A DNA stretch of 26,594 nucleotides from CAZHLD01 sp964533185 (GTDB lineage Bacteria; Acidobacteriota; Terriglobia; Acidiferrales; UBA7541): assembly GCA_964533185.1 (NCBI GenBank), contig CAZHLD010000038.1, forward strand, positions 1-26,594. The letters are read 5' to 3'. Under the pieces are notes generated by a model. That model did not search any database, had not been told where the DNA came from, and was given only the letters and a program-made list of their open reading frames with translations. Below are positions 16,388 through 25,052 of the stretch, piece by piece. Each line of letters starts with the position of its first letter. Within the stretch, counting starts at the first letter, position 1. The translations under genes were made by a program, and so were the position numbers.

Positions 16388-16605
16388 CGGTTTCTTTCCT
16401 TAGTTGTGCCGGTGCCCGGGGTCTCCGGGAACAGGCTCTGTTTGGGGTTACGGTGGACTCCGGGCAGGCGCTACGCACTTGCGGCCGGTTTGTCCAAACG
16501 GTCTTACGGGTCAGCAAACTTGCTTTGAGACGGTGCGGTACGGGGCGACCAGAGCGCCGCCACTGCTCTCCCGGCAGCGCGGCACAAAATTGCGGAGGCC
16601 AGCGT
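16388..16605. other. lon/rho intergenic region and rho leader
   Basis: No gene is seen. It holds a small hairpin (CCCGG/CCGGG near 16413-16427) close to the rho start. No promoter element close to consensus could be picked. Rho genes are often autoregulated through their leader, so this is where such control would act here. Confidence 0.3.
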
Positions 16606-19050
16606 TTAGTTGGTCAGTCCCTGATCCTTCTCGATCTCCCCCTCAAACTTTGCCGCAACCTCCGGCACCGGCGGAACAACGGCCGGTTCCAGAGGCCGCT
16701 CCAGCGCAAACTGGAGCACTTCGTCCATAGTCTCCACAAACTTGAGGGCCAGCGTGGACTGCACTTCGGGCGGAATCTCAGCTAGGTCCTTCTCGTTGTC
16801 CTTGGGCAGCACGACGGTGCGCAGGCCCATGCGGTGCGCGGCCAGCAGTTTTTCCTTGACGCCGCCGATGGGCAGCACCTTGCCGCGCAGGGTGATCTCG
16901 CCGGTCATGGCCACGTCGCAGCGCACCGGAATGCGCGTCAGCGCGCTGACGATGGCCGTGCCGATGGTGATGCCGGCCGAGGGACCGTCCTTGGGGATAG
17001 CGCCTTCGGGCACGTGGACGTGGATATCGAGGTGCCGGTAAAAATCCTTGGGCAGGCCAAACTGCGCCGTGCGCGAGCGCACGTAGCTCATTGCCGCCTG
17101 CGCCGATTCCTGCATGACGTCACCCAGCTTGCCGGTCAGCGTCAGCCGGCCCTTGCCTTCCATCAATTGCGCCTCGGTGCCGAGCACCTGGCCGCCGACT
17201 TCAGTCCACGCCAGGCCGGTGGCCAGGCCGACCTCGTTGTGTTTTTCGGCCCCGATCTCGCGGAAACGGATCACGCCCAGGAAATCGTTCACATTGGCGG
17301 GCGTGACCTCGCTCTTGAACTCCTTGCCTTCCTTCACCACCTTGCGCGCCACCTTGCGGCTGATACTGCCGATTTCTCGCTCGAGGCTGCGCACGCCGGC
17401 TTCGTGCGTGTAGTGCCGGATCAGGTGGGTGATGGCCTCGTCGCTAAAGGTCAGATTTCCGCCGGTCAGGCCGGTGGCTTCGAGCTGCTTCTTCACCAGG
17501 AAGCGCTTGGCGATCTGCAGCTTTTCGATCTCGGTGTATCCGGCCAAACGGAGGATCTCCATGCGGTCCTGCAGCGGCTGCGGGATGGTGTGCAGCACGT
17601 TGGCCGTGCAGATGAACATCACCTTGCTGAGGTCGTATTCGACGTCCAGGTAGTGGTCAGTGAAGGCGCAGTTCACCTCCGGGTCGAGCACTTCCATCAG
17701 CGCCGCCGACGGGTCGCCGCGGAAGTCCATGGACATCTTGTCCACTTCGTCGAGCACGAAGACGGGGTTCACCGTCCCGGCTTTTTTCATCATCTGGATG
17801 ATTTGTCCGGGCAGAGCGCCAATGTAAGTGCGCCGGTGGCCGCGGATTTCGGCTTCGTCGCGCACGCCGCCCAGCGAGACGCGCACAAACTTCCGCCCGG
17901 TGGCCCGGCCGATGGACATCGCCAGCGAGGTCTTGCCCACGCCCGGCGGGCCCACAAAGCAGAGGATCGAGCCGCGCGGGTTTTTCACCAGTTGACGCAC
18001 CGCCAGGTACTCCAGGATGCGCTCCTTGATCTTGTCCAGCCCATGGTGGTCTTCTTCGAGCGTGCGCTCGGCTACATCGATGTCGCGGATCTCTTTTGAC
18101 TTTTTCTTCCACGGTACGGCCAGCAGCCAGTCCAGGTAGTTGCGACTGACAGTGGATTCGGCCGACATCGGCGGCATCAACTCCAGCCGCTTCAGCTCCT
18201 GGACGGCCTTTTCCTTGACGTCCTTGGGCATGCCGGCGGAGTCAATCTTCTTCTTGAGCTCGTCGATTTCGCTCTTCTCGCCGCGCCCCAGCTCCTTCTG
18301 GATGGCCTTGAGCTTTTCGTTGAGGTAGTACTCCTTTTGCGCGCGCTCCATCTGCCGCTTCACGCGGCTGTTGATGTTGCGGTCCACGTTGAGCTTGTCG
18401 ATTTCGACCTCGAGCACTTCCGCCACGCGATTCAGCCGCTCGACCGGGTCGAAGGTCTCCAGCAGTTCCTGCTTTTCCTCGACAGGCAGCGTGAGGTTGG
18501 CGGCAATCGTGTCGGAGAGCTTGCCCGGGTCGTCCACGCGGACGGCGGCAATCATCGTGTCGTAGTTCAGCGACTGGGAGAGCTTGACGTACTGCTCAAA
18601 GAGGCTGCTGACGCGGCTGATGAGCTGCTCGGTCTGCGGCGAGCTTTCGAACTTGCTCGAGACCAGCCGCAGGTTGGCGCGGAAGCAGCCCTCGTCGGTG
18701 GTGATCTGCGACACTTTGGCCCGCTCGGCGCCCTCGACCAGCACCTTGATGTTGCCGTCGGGCAGCTTCACGCTCTGGACGATGTTCGCGAGCGTTCCGA
18801 CCGTGTAAATCTCCTCGGGTTTCGGGTCGTCCACCGAGGCGTCGTGCTGTGTAGCGAGGAAAATGCGCTTGTCGCCGGCCAGGGCCTCTTCGAGCGCGCG
18901 CACGGAGGCTTCGCGGCCGACGATGAACGGCGTCATCATCTGCGGGAAGATCACCATGTCGCGTACCGGCATCATGGGCACGCGTTTGAGTTCCTGTTTT
19001 TCCCGGTTGAACATGTCCCCTGGGTCTCCCCGAAGCACCTTGGCGCTCAT
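16606..19050 (-). CDS. lon: ATP-dependent protease Lon, 814 aa
   Basis: Lon is a cytoplasmic hexameric AAA+ serine protease that removes damaged and regulatory proteins. Domain order is a LON substrate-binding N domain (VPMMPVRDMVIFPQMMTPFIVGR), a coiled helical region (RVKRQMERAQKEYYLNEKLKAI), an AAA+ module with Walker A GPPGVGKTSLA and sensor regions, then the protease domain with the catalytic Ser in KDGPSAGIT and Lys in GGVKEKLLAAHR. Length is normal for LonA. The ATG at 19050 overlaps the clpX stop (ATGA), suggesting coupled translation. The ATG at 19014 (MFNREKQELKR), with GGGGAG upstream, is a real alternative and closer to many relatives. It is part of the tig-clpP-clpX-lon block. 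Confidence 0.96.
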   Translation of the reverse strand: MSAKVLRGDPGDMFNREKQELKRVPMMPVRDMVIFPQMMTPFIVGREASVRALEEALAGDKRIFLATQHDASVDDPKPEEIYTVGTLANIVQSVKLPDGNIKVLVEGAERAKVSQITTDEGCFRANLRLVSSKFESSPQTEQLISRVSSLFEQYVKLSQSLNYDTMIAAVRVDDPGKLSDTIAANLTLPVEEKQELLETFDPVERLNRVAEVLEVEIDKLNVDRNINSRVKRQMERAQKEYYLNEKLKAIQKELGRGEKSEIDELKKKIDSAGMPKDVKEKAVQELKRLELMPPMSAESTVSRNYLDWLLAVPWKKKSKEIRDIDVAERTLEEDHHGLDKIKERILEYLAVRQLVKNPRGSILCFVGPPGVGKTSLAMSIGRATGRKFVRVSLGGVRDEAEIRGHRRTYIGALPGQIIQMMKKAGTVNPVFVLDEVDKMSMDFRGDPSAALMEVLDPEVNCAFTDHYLDVEYDLSKVMFICTANVLHTIPQPLQDRMEILRLAGYTEIEKLQIAKRFLVKKQLEATGLTGGNLTFSDEAITHLIRHYTHEAGVRSLEREIGSISRKVARKVVKEGKEFKSEVTPANVNDFLGVIRFREIGAEKHNEVGLATGLAWTEVGGQVLGTEAQLMEGKGRLTLTGKLGDVMQESAQAAMSYVRSRTAQFGLPKDFYRHLDIHVHVPEGAIPKDGPSAGITIGTAIVSALTRIPVRCDVAMTGEITLRGKVLPIGGVKEKLLAAHRMGLRTVVLPKDNEKDLAEIPPEVQSTLALKFVETMDEVLQFALERPLEPAVVPPVPEVAAKFEGEIEKDQGLTN

Positions 19051-20297
19051 CCTGCTTTTTCCATAAGCGTCCAGTTGATCTCGCGGCTGCGCACCATCTC
19101 CGCGCTGACCACAAACTCGCGCACCCGCCGCTGCGCCGGCAGGTGATACATCAGCTCGAGCATCAGGTCTTCCAGAATCATACGTAGGCCGCGCGCGCCT
19201 ACCTTGCGTTGCAGCGCCAGCTCGGCCACGGTCTCGAGCGCATCGTCGGTGAAGCGCAGCTTCACGTTTTCAAACTCGAACAGCCGCTGGTACTGCTTGA
19301 TCAGCGCGTTCTTCGGCTCGGTCAGGATGCGGATCAGCGCTCCTTTGTCCAGGTCGCCCAGCACGCCGACCACCGGCAGACGGCCCACGAACTCCGGGAT
19401 CAGGCCGTAGCGGATCAGGTCGGTGGGCTGCGCCTGTTCGAGCAACTCGATGTTGCGGCGACTGGGCGTGGCCGGCTGCGCGTCGGTGTGGAAGCCCAGC
19501 GACTTCTGGCCCGCGCGCCGCTCGATAATCTTCTCAAGGCCCACAAACGCCCCGCCGCAAATGAACAGGATGTTCGTCGTGTCCACCGGCGTGAACTCCT
19601 GATGCGGGTGTTTGCGCCCGCCCTGCGGCGGCACGTTGGCGATGGTGCCTTCGAGGATTTTCAGAAGGGCCTGCTGCACGCCCTCGCCGGAAACGTCGCG
19701 CGTGATCGAGGGGTTCTCGTCCTTTTTGCTGATTTTGTCAATCTCGTCGATGTAGATGATGCCCTGCTGCGCCTTGGTGACGTCGCCGTCGGCGGCCTGC
19801 AGCAGCTTCAGGATAATGTTCTCGACGTCTTCGCCGACGTAGCCCGCCTCGGTCAGCGTGGTGGCGTCCACAATCGCAAACGGCACCTCGAGCATGCGCG
19901 AGAGCGTTTGCGCCAGCAGTGTCTTTCCCGTGCCGGTGGGGCCGATCAGCAAAATGTTCGACTTGGTCAGCTCGACCTCGCCCGGCTGCCGGTTCAGGAA
20001 GATGCGCTTGTAGTGGTTGTAGACCGCTACGGCAAGCTTCTTTTTGGTCTTGTCCTGCCCGATCACATAGTTGTCGAGGAACGTCTTGACCTCCGGTGGC
20101 CGCGGCAGTCGGCGGTTCACCGGCCCGCTCTGTTCGCGCTTTTCGTCCTGGAGGATTTGCTCGCAGACGTTTACACACTCATTGCAGACGTAGGCGCGCG
20201 GGTATTCCGAAGGAGAGCTGATCAGCTTCTCCACCTGCTCCTGCGTCTTATGGCAGAACGAGCAGCGCAGCGGTTCGTCAGTGTTGTATTTTCTCAC
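19047..20297 (-). CDS. clpX: ATP-dependent Clp protease ATP-binding subunit ClpX, 416 aa
   Basis: ClpX is the AAA+ unfoldase that feeds proteins into ClpP. It has the N-terminal zinc-binding domain with four Cys (C12, C15 in CSFC, and the pair in CNEC), Walker A IGPTGTGKT, Walker B IYIDEIDKI, the pore-loop region TEAGYVGEDVENI, and the LIPEFVGRLPVV and GARGLR blocks. The start is GTG at 20297, giving the family-typical MRKYNTDEPLRCSFC; a GGAGG lies about 13 bases before it. It is preceded by clpP 164 bases upstream and overlaps lon by four bases. The order clpP-clpX-lon is common and supports a shared proteolysis operon. Confidence 0.97.
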   Translation of the reverse strand: MRKYNTDEPLRCSFCHKTQEQVEKLISSPSEYPRAYVCNECVNVCEQILQDEKREQSGPVNRRLPRPPEVKTFLDNYVIGQDKTKKKLAVAVYNHYKRIFLNRQPGEVELTKSNILLIGPTGTGKTLLAQTLSRMLEVPFAIVDATTLTEAGYVGEDVENIILKLLQAADGDVTKAQQGIIYIDEIDKISKKDENPSITRDVSGEGVQQALLKILEGTIANVPPQGGRKHPHQEFTPVDTTNILFICGGAFVGLEKIIERRAGQKSLGFHTDAQPATPSRRNIELLEQAQPTDLIRYGLIPEFVGRLPVVGVLGDLDKGALIRILTEPKNALIKQYQRLFEFENVKLRFTDDALETVAELALQRKVGARGLRMILEDLMLELMYHLPAQRRVREFVVSAEMVRSREINWTLMEKAG

Positions 20298-20461
20298 CGG
20301 TGGCTGGCCTCCGACGGCCTCGCTTCGAAGACACGGGATGCAAAGCGCGAGGCAGCGCGGAACATTCTAAGACTCTTTTCCCCTGAGTGGCGCCGCGGGT
20401 CGTCACGATTACTAACTCATTGGAACGCGGCGGGCGGCATTCCGGTTTCATCCGGTGCCGC

Positions 20462-21082
20462 CTAGCGGTGCTTGTAGATAATCTCGTCGATCAGCCCGTA
20501 CTGCTTGGCCTGCTCGGCCGACATGATGAAGTCGCGCTCCACGTCTTTCTCGACCTTCTCCAGCGGGTGGCCGCTGTGGTCGGAAATCAGCTTATTGATC
20601 ACCGAGCGCATCCGCAGGATTTCTTTCGCATGGATATCGATATCGGTGGCCTGGCCGGAGAGGCCGGACATCCACGGCTGGTGGATCAGGATGCGCGAAT
20701 TCGGCAGCGCAAAGCGCTTCTTCGGAGCGCCGGCGGTCAGCAGCAGCGCGGCGATCGAGGCGGCCTGGCCCACGCAGATGGTCACCACGCCCGGCCGGAC
20801 AAACTGCATGGTGTCGTAAATCGCCATGCCCGCCGTGATCGAGCCGCCCGGCGAGTTGATGTACAGGCTGATGTCCTTCTCCGGGTCTTCGGCCTCGAGG
20901 AAGAGCAGCTGCGCGGTGACCAGGTTGGCCACGTGGTCGTCAATCGTTGTGCCGATGAAGATGATGTTGTCCTTCAGCAACCGCGAATAAATGTCGTAGG
21001 CACGCTCGCCCCGGTTGGTCTGTTCGACCACCATCGGGACTAGCGTTGTCGCGCGCGGACTCGGGTCGTCGGGATATCTCAT
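20462..21082 (-). CDS. clpP: ATP-dependent Clp protease proteolytic subunit ClpP, 206 aa
   Basis: ClpP forms the tetradecameric serine-protease chamber used by ClpX. The catalytic Ser is in VGQAASIAALLL and the His in SRILIHQPW, with the Asp further on in the conserved order. The IYINSPGGSITAGMAIYDTM block is the oxyanion-hole region. Length is normal. The ATG at 21082 has no clear ribosome site; the next Met (in LVPMVVEQTNRGERAYDIYSRLL) is a later alternative that would remove 15 residues, many of which are removed as propeptide in other species anyway. tig ends 41 bases upstream. Confidence 0.96.
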   Translation of the reverse strand: MRYPDDPSPRATTLVPMVVEQTNRGERAYDIYSRLLKDNIIFIGTTIDDHVANLVTAQLLFLEAEDPEKDISLYINSPGGSITAGMAIYDTMQFVRPGVVTICVGQAASIAALLLTAGAPKKRFALPNSRILIHQPWMSGLSGQATDIDIHAKEILRMRSVINKLISDHSGHPLEKVEKDVERDFIMSAEQAKQYGLIDEIIYKHR

Positions 21083-21123
21083 CGAAAGTTTGTCAGGATG
21101 CGCTGAGGAGCCCAGTCCATTCC

Positions 21124-22407
21124 TTACTTCTCACTCTTGGCTGCCGTCTGGATCCGGGCGTTTCGGTAGAGCCACTCGAGAGTCTTATCACTCTGGAGCT
21201 TCGATTTCATCCTATCGAGCGCCCCCTGCTTTGTCAAGCGCGCCCGAACCGTGGTTGCCGATTCGCCACTGTGTCCGGCCACGTGTTCGAGCTCCTGGTT
21301 GACTTCTTCGTCGGTCACGTCGATCTGCTCGGCCGTGGCGATGCGGTCCAGCAGCAGCTCGGCCTTCACGTCCTCGACGGCGCGCTCCTGCTGCCGGCGC
21401 CGAAGCGAGACCCAGTCCACGCTCACCGCGCGCGGGTCCACGCCCTGCGCCGCCAGTTGCCGCACCACGCGCTCGAGGCGCACGTCCATCTGATGCTCCA
21501 CCAGCGCCTCCGGCACCGGGAAGTCGTGCATCGTGACCAGCTTCGCCAGTAAACGCTCGCGCGCCTGGGCTTTCTGCTGGTCGTCCCGCGCGGCTTCCAT
21601 GTTTTGGCGCAGTTTCGTGCGCAGCTCGTCGAGCGTTGCCGCCTCGCTCACGTCCTTTGCAAACGCGTCGTCCAGCTCGGGTAGCTTCCTTTCCTTGATG
21701 CCGGTCAGCTCAATCGCATAGTGGAACGCCTTGCTGGCCAGCTTCGGGTCGGGGTAGTCGGCCGGGTAGGTGACGTCGAACTCTTTGCGCTCGCCCGCTT
21801 GCGCCCCGCGCAGGTTCTCCGTAAACGCAGCAAGCGTCTCCTCAGCTCCGATGTGGCAAAGCACGCCTTCGGCGCGCACGGGCTCGCTGCCGGCCGGCGG
21901 CGTGCCAACGAGGTTGATTTGTGCAAAGTCGCCGTCGGCCACAGCGCGCCCTTCGACCGGCGCATAGGTCGCAGCGCGCTCGCGCATTTCATTCAGAGCT
22001 TTTTCCACGTCGGCATCAGTGATCTCGACCGCGTCCACTTCCACTTCGAGGTTCTTGTAGTCGCCCAGCGCAAACTCGGGCAGCACCTCAAAGACAGCTC
22101 GGAACTTCACCGGCCCACCTTCGGGAAAATCCACCTTCTCCACTTGCGGCCGTGTCACCGGGACCATGTTCTGCGCCGTCACTGCCTGCTCGATCCGGTC
22201 GGGCAGGAGCGACTGCAGCACTTCGCTCTTGATGTCTTCGGCAAACCGCCGGCGGATCAGCGTCACCGGTGCCTTGCCCGGTCGAAAGCCCGGCACGCGC
22301 GCCACGCGGGCAAACTCGCGCGCCACCCGCTCGGTGGCCTTCTGTACTTCCTCGGCGGGGATTTCCAACTCCAGTTCGCGCCGACACGTCGCTTCAGTCA
22401 TCGTCAT
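21124..22407 (-). CDS. tig: Trigger factor (ribosome-associated peptidyl-prolyl isomerase chaperone), 427 aa
   Basis: Trigger factor binds the ribosome exit site and shields nascent chains. The ribosome-binding signature is clear as VARVPGFRPGKAPVTLIRRRF (within residues about 35-60). The middle contains the FKBP-type domain (GRAVADGDFAQINLVGT to FDVTYPADYPDPKLASKAFHYAIEL), and the C-terminal half is the helical SurA-like chaperone part. I take ATG 22407 (or ATG 22401, MTEATCRREL) as the start. The frame stays open to ATG 22437, but those extra codons are read from a REP-like repeat and have no ribosome site. It is the first gene of the tig-clpP-clpX-lon block. Confidence 0.93.
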   Translation of the reverse strand: MTMTEATCRRELELEIPAEEVQKATERVAREFARVARVPGFRPGKAPVTLIRRRFAEDIKSEVLQSLLPDRIEQAVTAQNMVPVTRPQVEKVDFPEGGPVKFRAVFEVLPEFALGDYKNLEVEVDAVEITDADVEKALNEMRERAATYAPVEGRAVADGDFAQINLVGTPPAGSEPVRAEGVLCHIGAEETLAAFTENLRGAQAGERKEFDVTYPADYPDPKLASKAFHYAIELTGIKERKLPELDDAFAKDVSEAATLDELRTKLRQNMEAARDDQQKAQARERLLAKLVTMHDFPVPEALVEHQMDVRLERVVRQLAAQGVDPRAVSVDWVSLRRRQQERAVEDVKAELLLDRIATAEQIDVTDEEVNQELEHVAGHSGESATTVRARLTKQGALDRMKSKLQSDKTLEWLYRNARIQTAAKSEK

Positions 22408-22411
22408 CTCG

Positions 22412-22500
22412 TGTAGCGGCGGCTCTATGCCCGCCATCCTGTAGCGGCGGCTTCATGCTGCCATATGGTTGCTTGTCTTGCGGCAGGCCCTCTGCCCGCC
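22412..22500. repeat. Three tandem REP-like palindromic units in the tig leader
   Basis: Units at 22412-22435 and 22440-22462 both begin TGTAGCGGCGGCT and are 28 bases apart; each folds into a short GGCGG/CCGCC-type stem. A third, diverged unit around 22480-22500 has perfect GGCAG/CTGCC arms (22482-22496). They resemble the single palindrome at 5665-5684. They lie inside the transcribed leader of tig and touch its start region. Confidence 0.6.
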
Positions 22501-22723
22501 AGACGGTCGTCTAGATTGACTCGCTCCTCATCCTTCGCAAATCGGGAAAAACACGGGCGGGAACAACAAACCGCGAGGCACTCCCCGAATCCTCAGTATA
22601 AGCAAAGCGCCGGATGGCGTCAACCCGCGCCTGGCCGCATACACCGGCTCGCCCGCTGCTCGTGGTAAGCGAAGCCGAACCACGGCGGATTCGCTCGTGG
22701 CTTGCTTTCTTGGCCGGAACGCG
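22501..22723. other. Leader and promoter region between tRNA-Leu and tig
   Basis: No gene is seen. It contains the tig promoter (listed separately) and, between that promoter and the tRNA, an imperfect hairpin with CGTGGT/ACCACG arms (22661-22684). That hairpin could end the tRNA transcript but lacks a U tract. Confidence 0.4.
22595..22623 (-). promoter_or_regulatory. Sigma70-type promoter of the tig-clpP-clpX-lon block
   Basis: Minus strand: -35 TTGACG (22618-22623), a spacer of exactly 17 bases, and -10 TATACT (22595-22600), each one base off consensus. Transcription would start near 22588, giving a leader of about 180 bases that includes the REP-like units. Confidence 0.75.
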
Positions 22724-22810
22724 TGGTGCGGAAGGAGGGAGTTGAACCCCCACGGCCTTTCGGCCACAGGATCCTAAGTCCTGCGCGTCTGCCAGTTCCG
22801 CCACTTCCGC
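22724..22810 (-). tRNA. tRNA-Leu (anticodon UAG)
   Basis: The minus strand folds into a tRNA with a long variable arm: acceptor GCGGAAG pairing with CTTCCGC, anticodon stem CAGGA/TCCTG around the loop CTTAGGA (anticodon TAG, reads CUA), a variable arm with GGCC/GGCC, and a T arm with GGTTCAACTCC. The discriminator is A, and CCA is encoded at 22724-22726. The long variable arm and A73 agree with leucine identity. Confidence 0.95.
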
Positions 22811-22818
22811 TTGCCCGA

Positions 22819-22827
22819 ATTATAACA
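22819..22827 (-). promoter_or_regulatory. Extended -10 promoter of tRNA-Leu
   Basis: TGTTATAAT on the minus strand is a perfect extended -10 element (TGnTATAAT) placed 8 bases before the tRNA 5' end. No good -35 is present. The GC-rich stretch between the -10 and the tRNA start is of the kind seen at stringently controlled stable-RNA promoters. Confidence 0.65.
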
Positions 22828-22871
22828 GGAGTCGCGCGACACCGGCTCAGTGCGTGCGCTACGCCCTCCCG

Positions 22872-24938
22872 CTACTTCGGCGGCCCGTAGTCGATTTCGT
22901 ACGGCGGCGGCGCGCCGCCCGGGCCTTTCAGGTAGTGGTCCATCCACTGCATCAAGCGCAGCGAGTAGTCGAGCCGCGACGCCGCGCGACGGTTGCCGTG
23001 CTGCTCGCCCGGGTAACGCACCAGCCGCACGGGCGCCTTGCTGCGCACCTTCAGGTGGCGGTACATCTCCATCGACTGCCCCGGGTGGACGCGCGGGTCG
23101 TCCATGCCTCCCAGGATAAGCGTCGGTGTACGAGCTTTGCCGGCGTGGTAAATCGGGCTGCGCTCGAGGAACTTCTGCCAGTTTTCCCACGGCTGGTGCA
23201 GCGCGTGAACCAGCGTTTCTTCCTGAGCGATGTCTGTGGTGCCCCACTTCGAGATTTTGTCGCTGATGCCGACAAACATCACCGCGGCCGCGTAGCGGTC
23301 GGAGTAATACGTCGCACCCCACGCCGTCGCGTAGCCGCCGTAAGAGCCGCCGGTAATGCCCACCTTGCTCTTGTCTGCGAGGCCCTGCGCGATGAGGTAG
23401 TCCACGCCGTCCACCAGGTCGTCAAACTCTTTGCCCGCAGGGTCGCCCTGGTCGAGCTTCGAAAACGCCATGCCGCGTCCCGTGCTGCCGCGGTAGTTCG
23501 GGTAGAAGACGGTGTAGCCCCGCGCCGCGGCAATCTGTCCGGGGCTGCTGTAGCCGGTCAGCCAGCCGTTGCGGTAGTTTGCCTCCGGCCCGCCGTGGAC
23601 GGTGAGGATCAGCGGGTAGCGCTGGCCCTTCACCTCGTCAAGCGGGCGGATCAGCAGGCTCTCGATTTCGAGTCCGTCACGCGCCTTGTAGCTCACGATC
23701 TCCTGTTTGCCCATGCGCACGCCCGCAAACCACGGGTTGCTGTCGGTCAGCCTCCGCGGCGCTCCCTCGCCGTGCTTCATCGCGAACACTTCCGCCGGAT
23801 GCGAAGGCGTCTGCCCGAGGAACGCGCCGGATTGTCCATCCGCCGAGAGAGAAAACGCCGTCAGGATCGTGCCCCCGGTAGGAACAATCGTTTTCTGCTC
23901 CGTGCCGTCGCGACCGACTTTGCCAAAGCTGGTCCATACGCCCTCATCGGCGATGTACATCACCGTGTTGGCGTCCATCCAAGCCATTGTCGAGACGTGG
24001 CCTTTCAGGTTGGGTAGCAGGTCGCGCAGCGCGCCGTCTGTTGCCGACGCCACCGTCAGCCGGCCCTGCTGCGGGTCGTTGCGGTCGGCGGCGGAGATCA
24101 CCGCAATCGTTTTTCCGTCCAGGCTCCATTCGAATTCGCCAAACTTGCCTGAGGTATTGATTTCGCCGGCCACTTTGCCCGAGGCTGCTTCCACTACGCG
24201 GATCTTGCGGTTCATGAACTCGTCGTCGATGAGCGGCGTGGGCGCAAGCGCAATGGCCAGCCGCCCACCCTCCGGGCTCCAGCGCATGGCTGAAGCCGAG
24301 CCCGCCAGGTCCAGCTTGCGAGCGGCACCGCCTGCCGTGTCGGCGATCCAGACGCGCACAAACGGCTGGTCCTCTTCGTAAATCTCCTGGTTAAAGCCCT
24401 TGCGACGCAGGTCAGCCTTGGTCGCAGGCGTCTCTTCAGTGGCACGGAAGGCGATGGTTTTTCCATCCGGTGCGAGCGCGAAGCCCTGTATGGACGTCAG
24501 ATGCGCCACCACCGGCCGCACCTCGCCTCCGGTTGCGGAAATCGCGAAGACGGCGTTGCGTTGAATGTTGGGGCTTCGACCGAAGAAGTAGATCGTCGCG
24601 CCATCGGCGCTCCAGGCCAGGCCCGCGAGGCTGGCCCACTTCGCAACGAGAGTCGCCTCTTTGCCTACCTGGTCTACGACGTGCAGCTCGGTCCATTCCG
24701 GGCCGTCGGGCTCGGTGAAGGGGTCGCACGGAATGCGGAGCGCGTAGGCAACGCGCGAGCCGTCGGGGGAAATTACCGCTTCGCCGACGGTGCGGATGCG
24801 CGCCACTGTGTGCGGCGTCAGCACCTCCTGCGCCGCGGCGGAGCTGGATACAACGAACAGCGTCAATACGACCAGCAGTACGGCAGGGATCCTGCGGTAA
24901 GCGGGGTGCGGCGTAGTACGGCGGACGCGTATGTTCAT
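22872..24938 (-). CDS. Secreted S9 family (prolyl oligopeptidase / acylaminoacyl-peptidase type) serine peptidase, 688 aa
   Basis: The ATG at 24938 opens a signal peptide with a basic n-region (MNIRVRRTTPHPAYRR), a hydrophobic core (IPAVLLVVLTLFVV) and SAAAQ, so the enzyme is exported. Residues about 40-420 form a WD40-like/beta-propeller region with repeated strands of the type ISPDGSRVAY and WSADGATIYFF. The C-terminal alpha/beta-hydrolase domain has the nucleophile in GGSYGG (Ser532), an Asp in GGMDDPRVHPG (613 or 614) and His647 in GEQHGNR, in the order and spacing of the S9 family. It should cleave short peptides, perhaps after proline or N-acylated residues; the exact specificity cannot be read. 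The frame extends to 25022, but only this start gives a signal peptide. Confidence 0.92.
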   Translation of the reverse strand: MNIRVRRTTPHPAYRRIPAVLLVVLTLFVVSSSAAAQEVLTPHTVARIRTVGEAVISPDGSRVAYALRIPCDPFTEPDGPEWTELHVVDQVGKEATLVAKWASLAGLAWSADGATIYFFGRSPNIQRNAVFAISATGGEVRPVVAHLTSIQGFALAPDGKTIAFRATEETPATKADLRRKGFNQEIYEEDQPFVRVWIADTAGGAARKLDLAGSASAMRWSPEGGRLAIALAPTPLIDDEFMNRKIRVVEAASGKVAGEINTSGKFGEFEWSLDGKTIAVISAADRNDPQQGRLTVASATDGALRDLLPNLKGHVSTMAWMDANTVMYIADEGVWTSFGKVGRDGTEQKTIVPTGGTILTAFSLSADGQSGAFLGQTPSHPAEVFAMKHGEGAPRRLTDSNPWFAGVRMGKQEIVSYKARDGLEIESLLIRPLDEVKGQRYPLILTVHGGPEANYRNGWLTGYSSPGQIAAARGYTVFYPNYRGSTGRGMAFSKLDQGDPAGKEFDDLVDGVDYLIAQGLADKSKVGITGGSYGGYATAWGATYYSDRYAAAVMFVGISDKISKWGTTDIAQEETLVHALHQPWENWQKFLERSPIYHAGKARTPTLILGGMDDPRVHPGQSMEMYRHLKVRSKAPVRLVRYPGEQHGNRRAASRLDYSLRLMQWMDHYLKGPGGAPPPYEIDYGPPK

Positions 24939-24964
24939 GGTCAGGAATACCTTTCGATCAAGCG

Positions 24965-24982
24965 GAACTTGTTCGAACTTGT
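24965..24982. repeat. Two GAACTTGT direct repeats in the S9 peptidase leader
   Basis: GAACTTGT occurs at 24965-24972 and 24975-24982, exactly ten bases apart (one helical turn), with TTCGAA at the junction. It lies just downstream of the predicted -10, so it may be a regulator site; this is inference only. Confidence 0.3.
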
Positions 24983-24993
24983 GACCGCGAGTG

Positions 24994-25022
24994 AGGGTAG
25001 TGCCGGGGCCATGCGGTGTCAA
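24994..25022 (-). promoter_or_regulatory. Putative promoter of the S9 peptidase gene
   Basis: Minus strand: consensus -35 TTGACA (25017-25022), a 17-base spacer, then TACCCT (24994-24999). The -35 is perfect and the -10 is poor. Confidence 0.5.
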
Positions 25023-25052
25023 CAGTCAATGCAGCAGACCTGCAGCGCCTGC

